From Sphingobacterium hotanense (GTDB lineage: Bacteria > Bacteroidota > Bacteroidia > Sphingobacteriales > Sphingobacteriaceae): a DNA stretch of 64,000 bases. The position numbers and the translations under genes are program-made. The notes under the pieces were generated by a model, which was not told the DNA's origin, did no database searches, and saw only the letters and a program-made list of their open reading frames with translations. Where the stretch lies: contig NZ_CP030848.1 of the NCBI RefSeq assembly GCF_008274825.1, positions 4,153,618 to 4,217,617 on the forward strand, read 5' to 3'. Shown piece after piece: positions 8,294 through 16,559 of the stretch (position 1 is the first letter of the stretch; every line of letters begins with the position of its first letter).

Positions 8294-9979
8294 ATGGATA
8301 CCAAACAAAAATCACACAGATGGAAAATCTGGGTAGGCATCCTTGCTGCCTTGATTTTATTGACATTAGAGGGACTATATTTTGTTTCTTATAAATTGGA
8401 GCCCATGTTGGACAAGAAGCTCAAAGAAGGAATCACCAAATCCTCCGAAGGACTTTATAGCATTGAGTACAGTGACCTGGAATTGGATTTAGCGGGTGGT
8501 AACCTTACAATAAAAGACATTCTTCTCAAAAATGATAGTGCCGCATATATAAGGCTGGATAACGCCAAAAAAGCGCCCAATACTAGGTTTGAAGCTAGGG
8601 CGGATCGTTTGGCGATTAGTGGTGTCAGTGTATGGGGTATATTGGTCAATAAAAAAATCTATATCGGAACCATTGCTTTGGACTCCTTTAAAGCGAAGGT
8701 TTTACTCCGAGACAGACCTTATAATAAAGATAAAAAGGAAGAAAAAGACCCTTATGCTATGATCAAAGATCGTGTTAAATCATTGGGAGTAGATGAGTTT
8801 CGGGCGAATGGCATTGATTTGGAAATTGCAGACCTAAATAAGGAAGGTACTAAACCAAAAAAGGTAAATGAGGTTGACTTAGCAATTAACAATTTTCTGA
8901 TTGATGAACATTCGGGCTCTGACAGCACGAGGTTTCTGTATTCCAAGGATATTTCATTGCACATTCGGCGGTTCAAGACCAATTTGGAGGGGGCACCCTA
9001 TACATTTAGCTTCAAAGACCTAAAGTTCAGCTCAAAAAATCGGAATGCACAGATTTCCAAGTTGAGCTTGCAGCCTACATTGAGCTTGGAGGCTTTTGCA
9101 AAACAGGACAAACTGAACAAACCAAGGATAGAACTGGACCTGGATTCAACATGGATTACAGGCATAAATTTGCAGAAACTATTGGCAGAAAAATTATTTG
9201 AGGCCGATAGTGCTCATGTTGTCGGTGGAGTTTTTGATCTTTCCAAGGACAAACGCTACCAATTGGAGAACGTGTCCAAGGTGGGTCAATCGCCAGCCCA
9301 ACAGCTGATGAAGGTAGGCTTGCCATTTTCTGTAAAGGCGGTAAAAGTAAGTGGCATAGACCTCAGTTATGCACAGATCAGCGATAAGTACTTTAGGGAA
9401 GGAAAAATAGAGTTCAAAAATATCAGGGGGACATTGAGGAATGTCAGCAACGATACAACTGTTTTGCGCAGAAACAAGAATATGACGGCAGCCTTGGTGG
9501 GCAATATTTATGGGGAAGGTCGGTTGAGTGCGTTTTTCACCTTTGACATGCTCAGCAAGGTTGGCAATCATTCTTATAATGGGGGCTTGACAGCTATGAA
9601 AGTAGGTGCATACAACAGGATTTTGGAACCGCTATTGAATATTAGATTGGCTGATGGAAATATTGAAAAGATTACTTTTGATATGCACGGCAATGATGTG
9701 AAGAATTGGGGGAAGTTCACATTTGACTACAACCATCTAAAGGTTGATGTATTGAAGCATCCTGAAAAGGGACATGGCAAGAAAGGGATTCTTTCTTTTA
9801 TTGCAAACAAATTCTTTATCAATGACAGCAATCCCGATGCAAATGGGAAGTATCATGCTGCTCAGGTTGATTACGAACGAAATCCAAATCACCCTTTTTT
9901 CAAGGTGGTATGGCAGAGTTTGTTGCAGGGGATTATTGAATGCACAGGGACAGACCCTAAATATTTGCCGTTGCAATAG
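8294..9979 (+). CDS. AsmA-like membrane-anchored periplasmic protein
   Basis: Encodes 561 residues. One N-terminal membrane segment (about 12-31, WVGILAALILLTLEGLYFV) anchors a large periplasmic part made of alternating beta-strands. IEYSDLELDLAGGNLTIKDI and later FKAKVLLRDRPYN are typical of AsmA/DUF748-type repeating beta-groove proteins, which are linked to lipid transport or outer-membrane homeostasis. There is no enzyme motif. The start ATG lies shortly after the hairpin at 8223-8252. Base composition is ordinary for the genome, unlike the exporter block before it. The function is assigned only at fold level; the assignment rests on architecture and strand pattern, not on a diagnostic motif. 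Confidence 0.55.
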   Translation: MDTKQKSHRWKIWVGILAALILLTLEGLYFVSYKLEPMLDKKLKEGITKSSEGLYSIEYSDLELDLAGGNLTIKDILLKNDSAAYIRLDNAKKAPNTRFEARADRLAISGVSVWGILVNKKIYIGTIALDSFKAKVLLRDRPYNKDKKEEKDPYAMIKDRVKSLGVDEFRANGIDLEIADLNKEGTKPKKVNEVDLAINNFLIDEHSGSDSTRFLYSKDISLHIRRFKTNLEGAPYTFSFKDLKFSSKNRNAQISKLSLQPTLSLEAFAKQDKLNKPRIELDLDSTWITGINLQKLLAEKLFEADSAHVVGGVFDLSKDKRYQLENVSKVGQSPAQQLMKVGLPFSVKAVKVSGIDLSYAQISDKYFREGKIEFKNIRGTLRNVSNDTTVLRRNKNMTAALVGNIYGEGRLSAFFTFDMLSKVGNHSYNGGLTAMKVGAYNRILEPLLNIRLADGNIEKITFDMHGNDVKNWGKFTFDYNHLKVDVLKHPEKGHGKKGILSFIANKFFINDSNPDANGKYHAAQVDYERNPNHPFFKVVWQSLLQGIIECTGTDPKYLPLQ

Positions 9980-10295
9980 TTTGGTTATCAGGCTCCTATC
10001 TTCGGCTCTTGCACTTCGGATCCGCTAGGGACCGAGCCGAAAGGCGGACATCCAATGTAACTTCAAAAAGCCGTTCCAATACTCGTTAACTCTTTTTGTT
10101 CGTCTCGCATTTTTACCAGCAATGCTATGTATACCTGTCTTGGTGCTAATCATAGACCTACACTTTTATATGTCGCAGTATTAAAGCAAACAGTCATCCT
10201 TTGATTCTTTTAGGTATCCGAATTCGTTAGTAATTGATGGTTTATTTTTTACTAAAGCTCCTAAGTTGTAGTTTTTGTATTTACAGTTTTACGAT
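9980..10295. other. Intergenic region with one possible 42-codon ORF
   Basis: No gene of ordinary length is present. On the minus strand an ATG at 10153 opens a 42-codon frame ending at 10025 whose product is very basic (GIHSIAGKNARRTKRVNEYW in the middle). It may be a real small protein, a remnant, or chance. A GC-rich patch near 10000-10050 differs from the AT-rich remainder. Confidence 0.3.
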
Positions 10296-10700
10296 TTATT
10301 CTAAAGTTTCCACTTCTTGATGATTTATATTAAATTCATAACTCGCCAACAGCACCTTCAATCTTTCAGACACACGGCCTTTCCCTTTTTCCCACGCAAG
10401 GATTGTAGAAGGGTCAACACCTACCATCTTTGCTAAGCAGTTTTGACTATGCCCGTTCAAATATCTATAAGCTTTTATCCTCCCCATGAGAGTAGATGTA
10501 TCAAGTTCAAACGGGCAGTATTCCAAGAACCCGAAAATGAGTGGATAGTACTGAATTTTAGGTTCACTTCTGTTGTTCTCCCAATATGTAACACAGTCTT
10601 CGCTAACATTGAATATTGCCGCTACTTCCTTTTGAAACAGTCTTAGCTCCAATCTTCTTTTCCTGATATGTTCTCCAAGAGTCGTTGGATTTAATGGCAT
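10296..10700 (-). CDS. XRE-type transcriptional regulator with two helix-turn-helix motifs
   Basis: From the ATG at 10700 the product has 134 residues; an in-frame start at 10751 would add 17 residues with no family resemblance. The first helix-turn-helix (LGEHIRKRRLELRLFQKEVA then IFNVSEDCVTYWENNRSEP) and the second (MGRIKAYRYLNGHSQNCLA then VGVDPSTILAWEKGKGRVS) are tandem copies of the Cro/C1-type fold. Such two-HTH proteins are common in Bacteroidota accessory DNA. It lies against the broken end of comM, head to head with it, and may be a passenger of whatever element disrupted comM. Target unknown. Confidence 0.75.
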   Translation of the reverse strand: MPLNPTTLGEHIRKRRLELRLFQKEVAAIFNVSEDCVTYWENNRSEPKIQYYPLIFGFLEYCPFELDTSTLMGRIKAYRYLNGHSQNCLAKMVGVDPSTILAWEKGKGRVSERLKVLLASYEFNINHQEVETLE

Positions 10701-10756
10701 CGACACCAGCAGAGGTTTATTGATTTGTTGTTCAAAAAGCAAACAAGGCAACGCAT

Positions 10757-11245
10757 GAATGCCCCTGCGGATTCAACAACCATCCCAACCGTCCCTGCAT
10801 CTGTGGCACAGCCAATGTTCAAAAATACCTGAGCAAGGTATCAGGGCCGCTTCTCGATCGAATAGACATACACATCGAAGTTACCCCTGTAGAGTTCAAC
10901 GAATTATTGGAAACCCGCAAAGCGGAGAAAAGCGAGGCTATTCGAGAGCGCGTCATCCGAGCGCGAAGCATACAGGAATCGAGATTCAAAGGCATTGCCA
11001 ACATTCATAGTAATGCACAGATGCGCGCGAAACAAATACGAGAAATCTGTTTGATCGACGCAACTGGGAAAGGCCTCCTCAAGTCTGCCATGGAGCGCCT
11101 TAACCTATCGGCAAGAGCTTATGATCGCATCTTAAAAGTTGCCAGAACAATCGCCGATCTAGAACAATCCATCGATATCAAAAACGAGCATCTCGCAGAA
11201 GCGATACACTTCCGTAGTCTCGATCGACAAAGCCGGCTGGGCTAA
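10757..11245 (+). pseudogene. comM: ComM / YifB-type Mg-chelatase-like ATPase, 3' third only
   Basis: The frame reads CPCGFNNHPNRPCICG and then VSGPLLDRIDIHIEVTPVEF, the conserved cysteine-rich and sensor part of ComM, and ends with LNLSARAYDRILKVARTIAD, which is the family's C-terminal domain. A complete protein has about 510 residues; only about 160 remain. Homology begins at about 10757, in the middle of the MNPCPCG motif: an ATGAAT precedes it but is out of frame. Everything upstream (Lon-like domain, Walker A and B) is absent from this window. ComM is a helicase acting in natural transformation. Its gene is a known island insertion site in Acinetobacter. Confidence 0.85.
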
Positions 11246-11251
11246 AAACAA

Positions 11252-11278
11252 AATCGGCGTGGGGAGACCACGCCGATT
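11252..11278. terminator. Bidirectional terminator between comM fragment and rhomboid gene
   Basis: An 11-bp perfect stem (AATCGGCGTGG / CCACGCCGATT) with a 5-nt loop lies between two convergent genes. Confidence 0.8.
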
Positions 11279-11299
11279 CAATATCTTTTCTTGTACAAC

Positions 11300-11935
11300 C
11301 TATCCTATAAACTGCCCGATGAAATGCTTAAAGATCCAAGGGTAGAGTATCAATGTAAATACAACTCCGGTCAATGCCCCGAATAAATGCGCGTCATGGT
11401 TAATCCCATCTCTAGCATTCTTCGACGCCCAGATACAATATCCTAAATACAGAAATGCAAAAAGATAAGCCGGCATCGGAATAATCATGAAAATCCCCAA
11501 CATCATCTTCGGATAGAATAAGATATAACTGAACAACACCGCACTAATAGCACCTGAGGCACCTAAACTATGATAGCCATAGTTATCCTTCTGCTGTCTA
11601 ATCGTAGGGATATCGCTCAACACCAAGGCTACCACATACAATAAAGCAAACCATAAATGCCCGATCGGGCCGCTTACTTCAACAAATATCCCTTCCAGGC
11701 CAAAACCAAAATAGTAGAAGGTAATCATATTGAACAACAGGTGCATCCAATCTTTATGGATCAGCCCACTAGTCAAAATCAGATACCATCTGCTTTTGTC
11801 GCGATGAATTGAGTAGGGATGCAACATCAATCGTCCAAACCACTCCGGATTGGAAAACACATAAATACTAAGGCCAATTGTTAGTGCGAAAATTACACTT
11901 GCAACAGGCATATTTAAGATATAATATTGTAGCAT
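11300..11935 (-). CDS. Rhomboid family intramembrane serine protease
   Basis: Encodes 211 residues with about six membrane helices. The motif LGASGAISAVLF carries the catalytic serine (G-x-S-G), and INHDAHLFGALTG carries the catalytic histidine of the Ser-His dyad. HKDWMHLLFNMITFYYFG is the conserved H-x-x-x-N helix that lines the active site. The enzyme cleaves membrane-spanning substrates; the substrate here is unknown. Its ATG shares one base with the TAA of the upstream LUD gene (TAATG), so translation is coupled. It is the last gene of a run rsfS-ftsH-LUD-rhomboid on the minus strand and is followed by a strong hairpin. Confidence 0.9.
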   Translation of the reverse strand: MLQYYILNMPVASVIFALTIGLSIYVFSNPEWFGRLMLHPYSIHRDKSRWYLILTSGLIHKDWMHLLFNMITFYYFGFGLEGIFVEVSGPIGHLWFALLYVVALVLSDIPTIRQQKDNYGYHSLGASGAISAVLFSYILFYPKMMLGIFMIIPMPAYLFAFLYLGYCIWASKNARDGINHDAHLFGALTGVVFTLILYPWIFKHFIGQFIG

Positions 11936-12582
11936 TAAAATCTATCTTCTAGGAGTAAAAGGTATAGTTCTTTCGGACCATGCGCACCGAGTACTAACAT
12001 CTTCTCGATATCCGCCGTGCGGCTGGGGCCAGTAATGGTTGTAATCATGCTAGGCAAATCGTTTCCATACTTCTCGCGCATCAACGCCATACCATGCTTG
12101 ATATCCATTACTAATTGTGATGTCTTTGCAATAACGATATGCACAGGAGGATAAACGCTCAATCTTCTACCGGAAGCGTCGGCATTGCTAATCAAAATAC
12201 TGCCGTTTCGCGCAATCAGCGCCTCACATGCCGTGACACCGACCTCAATATCATCAAAGTCTGTTCTATGCTTATGATACGGAAAGCCATACTGATCTAA
12301 GAACTTCTGCAAGTTCTTATCCCATACATATAGCTTCGTCAATTTCAATTTCTCCAAAAGGATAATCAGATTCTCGATCAGATTGATTTCTCCATCGCAG
12401 TAAACGAACTGTCCGGCAACATTAGTAAACTCACGAGCAAAGGTCACATCCAAAGGATCTTCCTCGTCCTTATACAAAGGACTATCCTCAAAAGCAGGAT
12501 TAGGATTCTCACGCTTTTGAAGCAGGGCTTGCCGAATCTTCTTCAGCATCTTCTCTTTGGCTGTTGTATTTCGAATATTCAT
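11935..12582 (-). CDS. LUD-domain protein (LutC/YkgG-like)
   Basis: Encodes 215 residues of the LUD fold found in LutC of the lactate oxidation complex. The C-terminal ITGPSRTADIEKMLVLGAHG followed by PKEL is the family hallmark, and VGVTACEALIARNGSILIS is also typical. No lutA or lutB partner is next to it in this window, so it may serve another role or act with genes elsewhere. It sits between ftsH and a rhomboid protease gene, with a 43-nt gap to ftsH and a one-base overlap with the rhomboid gene. The membership of the family is firm; the substrate is not. Confidence 0.85.
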   Translation of the reverse strand: MNIRNTTAKEKMLKKIRQALLQKRENPNPAFEDSPLYKDEEDPLDVTFAREFTNVAGQFVYCDGEINLIENLIILLEKLKLTKLYVWDKNLQKFLDQYGFPYHKHRTDFDDIEVGVTACEALIARNGSILISNADASGRRLSVYPPVHIVIAKTSQLVMDIKHGMALMREKYGNDLPSMITTITGPSRTADIEKMLVLGAHGPKELYLLLLEDRF

Positions 12583-12625
12583 ATATAAAGAACAGACATG
12601 GTTGGTAAACCATGTCTGTTAAGTA

Positions 12626-14704
12626 TTATTGATTGTTTTCTTGACTAGACTGATTATCAGGCGAACTTTGCGGAACATCACCGTGATCACTCGACGGCAA
12701 TGATAAATCCGTCTGCGGAACGCCGCCTCCATCTGCTCCACCATTCACAAACTCATCATAAGTCGTCTTATTTTGGAACGGACGTTTACCCAATATCTCT
12801 TCTAAGTCTTGTTGGAATAAGATTTCTTTTTCTAATAACTTCTCAGCAATTTTGATCAATCCCTCTTGTTTCGACAACAACAATTCTTTTGTTCTATCGT
12901 AAACCGTCGAAATCAATACGCGTACTTCGTCGTCGATCAACTCAGCCGTTTGGTCTGAATAAGGTTTTTGGAACTGGCTGTTCTCCGAACTATCGCGGAA
13001 GGATACATTCCCTACCTTATCGTTCATACCATATACAGCCGTCATCGCATATGCTAACTTCGTGATACGCTCTAAGTCGTTCTGAGCACCGGTACTGATT
13101 CTTCCGAAAGTAATATCTTCAGCAACGCGTCCACCCATCGTCATACACATACTGTCAATTAACTGCTCAGTCGTATATAAGAACTGTTCTTTTGGCAGGT
13201 ATTGCGCATAACCTAATGCCGCAACACCGCGTGGAACGATCGATACTTTAACCAAAGGATCCGCATGCTCCAAGAACCAGCCCGCAATCGCGTGACCTGC
13301 CTCGTGGTAAGCAACGATCTTTTTCTCCTCAGGAGAGATAATTTTATTCTTCTTCTCAAGACCTCCGATTACTCTATCAATCGCATCTTGGAAATCCTGC
13401 ATATTGATCGCTTTCTTGTTCTTACGAGCTGCAATCAAAGCCGCTTCGTTACAAACGTTCGCAATTTCTGCCCCCGCAAAACCTGGAGTCTGTGCCGAAA
13501 GTTTCTTCGCATCCACTTCCTCCGCCAATTTCAATGGCTTCAAGTGCACATTAAAGATTTGCTCACGACCAATCAAGTCTGGCTTATCAATAGAAATCTG
13601 ACGATCAAAACGTCCTGGACGCAATAAAGCTGAATCCAATACATCTAAACGGTTCGTTGCTGCAAGGATAATAACCCCTAAGTTCGTACCGAAACCATCC
13701 ATCTCCACCAATAATTGGTTCAATGTATTCTCGCGCTCATCATTTCCTCCCATAATGGAGTTCTTGCCACGAGCACGACCTATCGCATCAATCTCATCGA
13801 TAAAGATGATACATGGTGCTTTTTCTTTTGCTTGCTTAAACAAATCACGCACACGAGATGCACCAACCCCAACAAACATCTCCACAAAGTCAGAACCTGA
13901 CAAGGAGAAGAAAGGAACTTGTGCTTCACCCGCAACCGCTTTTGCCAATAAGGTTTTACCCGTTCCCGGAGGGCCTACTAATAAGGCTCCTTTTGGAATT
14001 TTACCTCCTAAATCGGTGTACTTCTTCGGGTTTTTCAAGAAATCAACAATCTCCATAACCTCTTGCTTCGCCTCTTCAAGACCAGCAACGTCATTGAACG
14101 TAATGTTGATTTGAGATTCTTTATCAAATAATTGTGCTTTTGACTTGCCGATATTAAAGATTGCACCGCCACCGCCTCCAGCACCACCGTTCATACGGCG
14201 CATCAGAAGGATCCAGATCGCTACGATAATTAACAATGGAAGCATAAACGAAATAAACCATCCCGCCCATGGGTTCGATCTATCTTCGTAAGACACGCTA
14301 ATCTTCGGTTGGTCGGCAGCTAAACTATCTTGCGATGCTTTTAACTTCCCTTCCAAGATCTCCGCAGAAGGCTCCGTAAATTTATACTGAGGTCCTACGC
14401 TCGGCGATAAAGAAAGCGCATTTGGATTTGGCGCAACATCTTTATATTTCTCGTCGGCTAATTTATCTTTCTTGATATATACTTCAACATCTATTAAGTC
14501 GTTGCTTTTTGATGCAACTAGCTTCTCCACATCTCCGGGGATAAGCATCTTGGTTTCGAATTCTTTGTAGGTTGTCTTCTTCGCACCATCCCCACTGAAG
14601 AGGTACTGAAGCCCGATGAAGCCTACAATCATTGCAATCCAAAGCCAAATCATATTAAATTTTGGTGGCATTGGTGTAATTTTTTTACTAGGAACTTTCT
14701 TCAT
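12626..14704 (-). CDS. ftsH: ATP-dependent zinc metalloprotease FtsH
   Basis: Encodes 692 residues. Membrane helices are at about 18-36 and 149-168, flanking a periplasmic domain. The AAA domain has Walker A GPPGTGKT at 244-251 and Walker B IIFIDE at 299-304, with the second region of homology RPGRFDRQ near 362. The protease zinc site HEAGH is at 467-471. The C-terminal tail (about 650-692) is rich in Ser, Gln and Gly and looks disordered. A glycine run (GGAGGGGGA) links the second helix to the AAA domain. FtsH forms a hexamer in the inner membrane and degrades misfolded and short-lived proteins. It follows rsfS by 33 nt. Confidence 0.97.
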   Translation of the reverse strand: MKKVPSKKITPMPPKFNMIWLWIAMIVGFIGLQYLFSGDGAKKTTYKEFETKMLIPGDVEKLVASKSNDLIDVEVYIKKDKLADEKYKDVAPNPNALSLSPSVGPQYKFTEPSAEILEGKLKASQDSLAADQPKISVSYEDRSNPWAGWFISFMLPLLIIVAIWILLMRRMNGGAGGGGGAIFNIGKSKAQLFDKESQINITFNDVAGLEEAKQEVMEIVDFLKNPKKYTDLGGKIPKGALLVGPPGTGKTLLAKAVAGEAQVPFFSLSGSDFVEMFVGVGASRVRDLFKQAKEKAPCIIFIDEIDAIGRARGKNSIMGGNDERENTLNQLLVEMDGFGTNLGVIILAATNRLDVLDSALLRPGRFDRQISIDKPDLIGREQIFNVHLKPLKLAEEVDAKKLSAQTPGFAGAEIANVCNEAALIAARKNKKAINMQDFQDAIDRVIGGLEKKNKIISPEEKKIVAYHEAGHAIAGWFLEHADPLVKVSIVPRGVAALGYAQYLPKEQFLYTTEQLIDSMCMTMGGRVAEDITFGRISTGAQNDLERITKLAYAMTAVYGMNDKVGNVSFRDSSENSQFQKPYSDQTAELIDDEVRVLISTVYDRTKELLLSKQEGLIKIAEKLLEKEILFQQDLEEILGKRPFQNKTTYDEFVNGGADGGGVPQTDLSLPSSDHGDVPQSSPDNQSSQENNQ

Positions 14705-14737
14705 TTATACACTTAAACTACGTTTCACTTATTCTCA

Positions 14738-15112
14738 CTATGCACTTTGGTAAGTGCTAATTTGGGCATCGCCCCACAGATCTTCAATTCTGTAATGCTC
14801 CCTTGTTTCGGTTTTAAAAATATGAACGACAACATCAACGAAGTCAAGTAAAACCCATTCGCCATTACCGTGCCCTTCCTTGTGCCAAGGATCTTGACCA
14901 AAGGATTTATACACTTCTTCTTCTACACTTTTGGCTATTGCATTGACTTGCACGTTGGAGTCGGCATGGCTGATAACAAAATAATCAGACAATGTCCCAT
15001 TAACTTCGCGCATATCCAACCTCACAATTTCATTACCCTTCTTTTCCTGCATCCCATGTATCACAACATCGGCTAGCTTCTCGGACAACGAAGACTTTTT
15101 GTTTTTACTCAT
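14738..15112 (-). CDS. rsfS: Ribosome silencing factor RsfS (YbeB/Iojap)
   Basis: Encodes 124 residues from the ATG at 15112; a TTG one codon earlier is possible but less likely. The segments LSDYFVISHADSNVQVNAIA and WVLLDFVDVVVHIF followed by YRIEDLWGDA are the conserved core of the family. RsfS binds ribosomal protein uL14 and blocks joining of the subunits when nutrients are short. It is the first gene of the run leading to ftsH. The start lies 49 nt from the divergent birA start, so both promoters are in that short gap. Confidence 0.95.
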   Translation of the reverse strand: MSKNKKSSLSEKLADVVIHGMQEKKGNEIVRLDMREVNGTLSDYFVISHADSNVQVNAIAKSVEEEVYKSFGQDPWHKEGHGNGEWVLLDFVDVVVHIFKTETREHYRIEDLWGDAQISTYQSA

Positions 15113-15124
15113 CAAGATTTATTA

Positions 15125-15132
15125 TACTTTTG
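15125..15132 (+). promoter_or_regulatory. Candidate -7 box for birA
   Basis: TACTTTTG matches the Bacteroidota -7 consensus TAnnTTTG and lies about 30 nt before the birA start. A clear -33 TTG was not identified. Confidence 0.4.
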
Positions 15133-15161
15133 ACTGATAAATTTTTAAATGATATTATCTT

Positions 15162-15941
15162 TTGCAAAATAACACATTTTCGGGAGATTCACTACGCCTA
15201 AGTTTAATTGTTTTAGACGAGGTCACTTCCACAAACGATTATTTTAAAACTCAACTGTCAAATTTCAAGCCACTTCCTGAGTTTACTGCCATTATGGCAA
15301 AAAAGCAAACAAACGGACGTGGACAACGCGACAGCACCTGGTTATCAGAGGAAAATGCCAATATAACTTTCAGTTTATTGCTATATCCTACTTTCCTTAA
15401 ACTGCATGATCATTTTATCCTCAATATGTGCATCAGTCTAGGGCTAATTCATTGGTTTCATTCGTTACAAATCGATGCAAAAATCAAGTGGCCTAACGAC
15501 ATCATGATAAACAATAAAAAAGTATGCGGGATATTGATTGAAAACACGAGCAATTCGAAAGGTATTAAACACGCTATCGTAGGTATTGGAGTCAATGCTA
15601 ATCAAGAAAACTTTCCAGCCGAAATCAAACACAAAGCAAGCTCCATTCTACGCGAAACTTCTTATCGTCTGCCCTCCCTCGAAACGGCTTGTGAAGCAAT
15701 CATAAGACATATTCATCAGCTTTATAGTAGACTGCAGAAAAAGGAAATATCGACAGATCAATTACTCGAAGAGTATAATAAAAATCTATTCTTACGTGGT
15801 CAGACGGGCCTTTATCGTGCGGGCGATGAAACCTTCGAAGCTGAAATAAAAGAGGTAAGTCCGGATGGAAAACTTCATTTATTAAGAAATTACCAGATAT
15901 CAACATTTTATTTTAAGGAAGTCGAATTTCTTTTGCAATAA
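15162..15941 (+). CDS. birA: Biotin-[acetyl-CoA-carboxylase] ligase
   Basis: Encodes 259 residues. The catalytic loop GRGQR is at 52-56, KWPND at 109-113 and GIGVN at 141-145; these bind biotinyl-AMP. LDEVTSTNDY near residue 18 is the usual N-terminal strand. It attaches biotin to the carrier protein of acetyl-CoA carboxylase and related enzymes. It has no N-terminal helix-turn-helix, so it is a pure ligase and not a repressor. The start must be TTG at 15162: an in-frame stop lies at 15150-15152 and no ATG lies between it and the conserved MQNN-type N-terminus. It is divergent from rsfS. Confidence 0.93.
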   Translation: MQNNTFSGDSLRLSLIVLDEVTSTNDYFKTQLSNFKPLPEFTAIMAKKQTNGRGQRDSTWLSEENANITFSLLLYPTFLKLHDHFILNMCISLGLIHWFHSLQIDAKIKWPNDIMINNKKVCGILIENTSNSKGIKHAIVGIGVNANQENFPAEIKHKASSILRETSYRLPSLETACEAIIRHIHQLYSRLQKKEISTDQLLEEYNKNLFLRGQTGLYRAGDETFEAEIKEVSPDGKLHLLRNYQISTFYFKEVEFLLQ

Positions 15942-15976
15942 ATCGATTACATAGAATTAAATTTCATTATAAATCC

Positions 15977-15984
15977 TAACTTTG
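15977..15984 (+). promoter_or_regulatory. Candidate -7 box for the DsbD-alpha gene
   Basis: TAACTTTG fits TAnnTTTG. It lies 48 nt before the ATG at 16033 and upstream of the in-frame ATG at 15997, which would be close to the transcription start. No good -33 box was found. Confidence 0.45.
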
Positions 15985-16032
15985 ATTTAAACTTTATTGG
16001 CGTCAACAAGTCAATATATAAAAGTAATTTAC

Positions 16033-16485
16033 ATGAAAAGAATAAATTTATTAATTGCGTTTTTAGTATTTGCCGTTTCCGGCGTTATGGCACAGGTTCA
16101 TAACCCAGTAAAATGGTCAGTAGGATTCAAAAAGCTAGCTAACAATGAGGCAGTTATTTTGATCAAAGCAAACGTTGAACAAGGATGGCACATTTACGGC
16201 ATGAACGTTCCTGCCGGTGGTCCAGAGTCAACATCCTTCACTTTCACTCCAGCAAACGGAGCTAAAGTTCAAGGTAAAACACTAGCAAAAGAACCTAAAA
16301 CAAAATTCGAGGATGTGTTCAAGATGAACCTTCCTTACTACAACGGTGAAGTTGTATTCCAACAAAAGGTGAAACTTGCTAACAACAAACCTACTACAGT
16401 TAAAGGTGTTGCATCGTTCATGGCATGTGATAAAGAGCGTTGTCTTCCACCAGATGAGTACGAGTTTGCTGTAACCATAAAGTAA
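16033..16485 (+). CDS. Stand-alone DsbD N-terminal (alpha) domain protein
   Basis: From the ATG at 16033 the product has 150 residues with a signal peptide ending at VMAQ; an in-frame ATG at 15997 would add 12 residues that do not fit a signal sequence. The immunoglobulin-like domain ends in FMACDKERCLPPDEYEF, which matches the C-x(5)-C redox pair and LPP of the DsbD alpha domain. In Escherichia coli this domain is fused to the membrane part and passes electrons to periplasmic partners. Here the membrane part is the next gene (74 nt on), separated by a terminator-like hairpin. Confidence 0.85.
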   Translation: MKRINLLIAFLVFAVSGVMAQVHNPVKWSVGFKKLANNEAVILIKANVEQGWHIYGMNVPAGGPESTSFTFTPANGAKVQGKTLAKEPKTKFEDVFKMNLPYYNGEVVFQQKVKLANNKPTTVKGVASFMACDKERCLPPDEYEFAVTIK

Positions 16486-16507
16486 AACTTTAAGAATTAC
16501 AATCTAC

Positions 16508-16533
16508 AAAGGCAGGGAATCCCCTGCCTTTTT
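16508..16533 (+). terminator. Rho-independent terminator after DsbD-alpha gene
   Basis: A 10-bp stem (AAAGGCAGGG / CCCTGCCTTT) with a 4-nt loop is followed by T residues. It lies only about 27 nt before the dsbD start, so dsbD may need its own promoter or partial readthrough. Confidence 0.8.
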
Positions 16534-16559
16534 GTATGTTTGGACTTTAATTTTCGAAT

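Noticed and set aside
7983..8366. 127-codon minus-strand frame before the exporter
   Set aside because: It overlaps the start of the AsmA-like gene and joins unlike sequence; no protein family features were seen.
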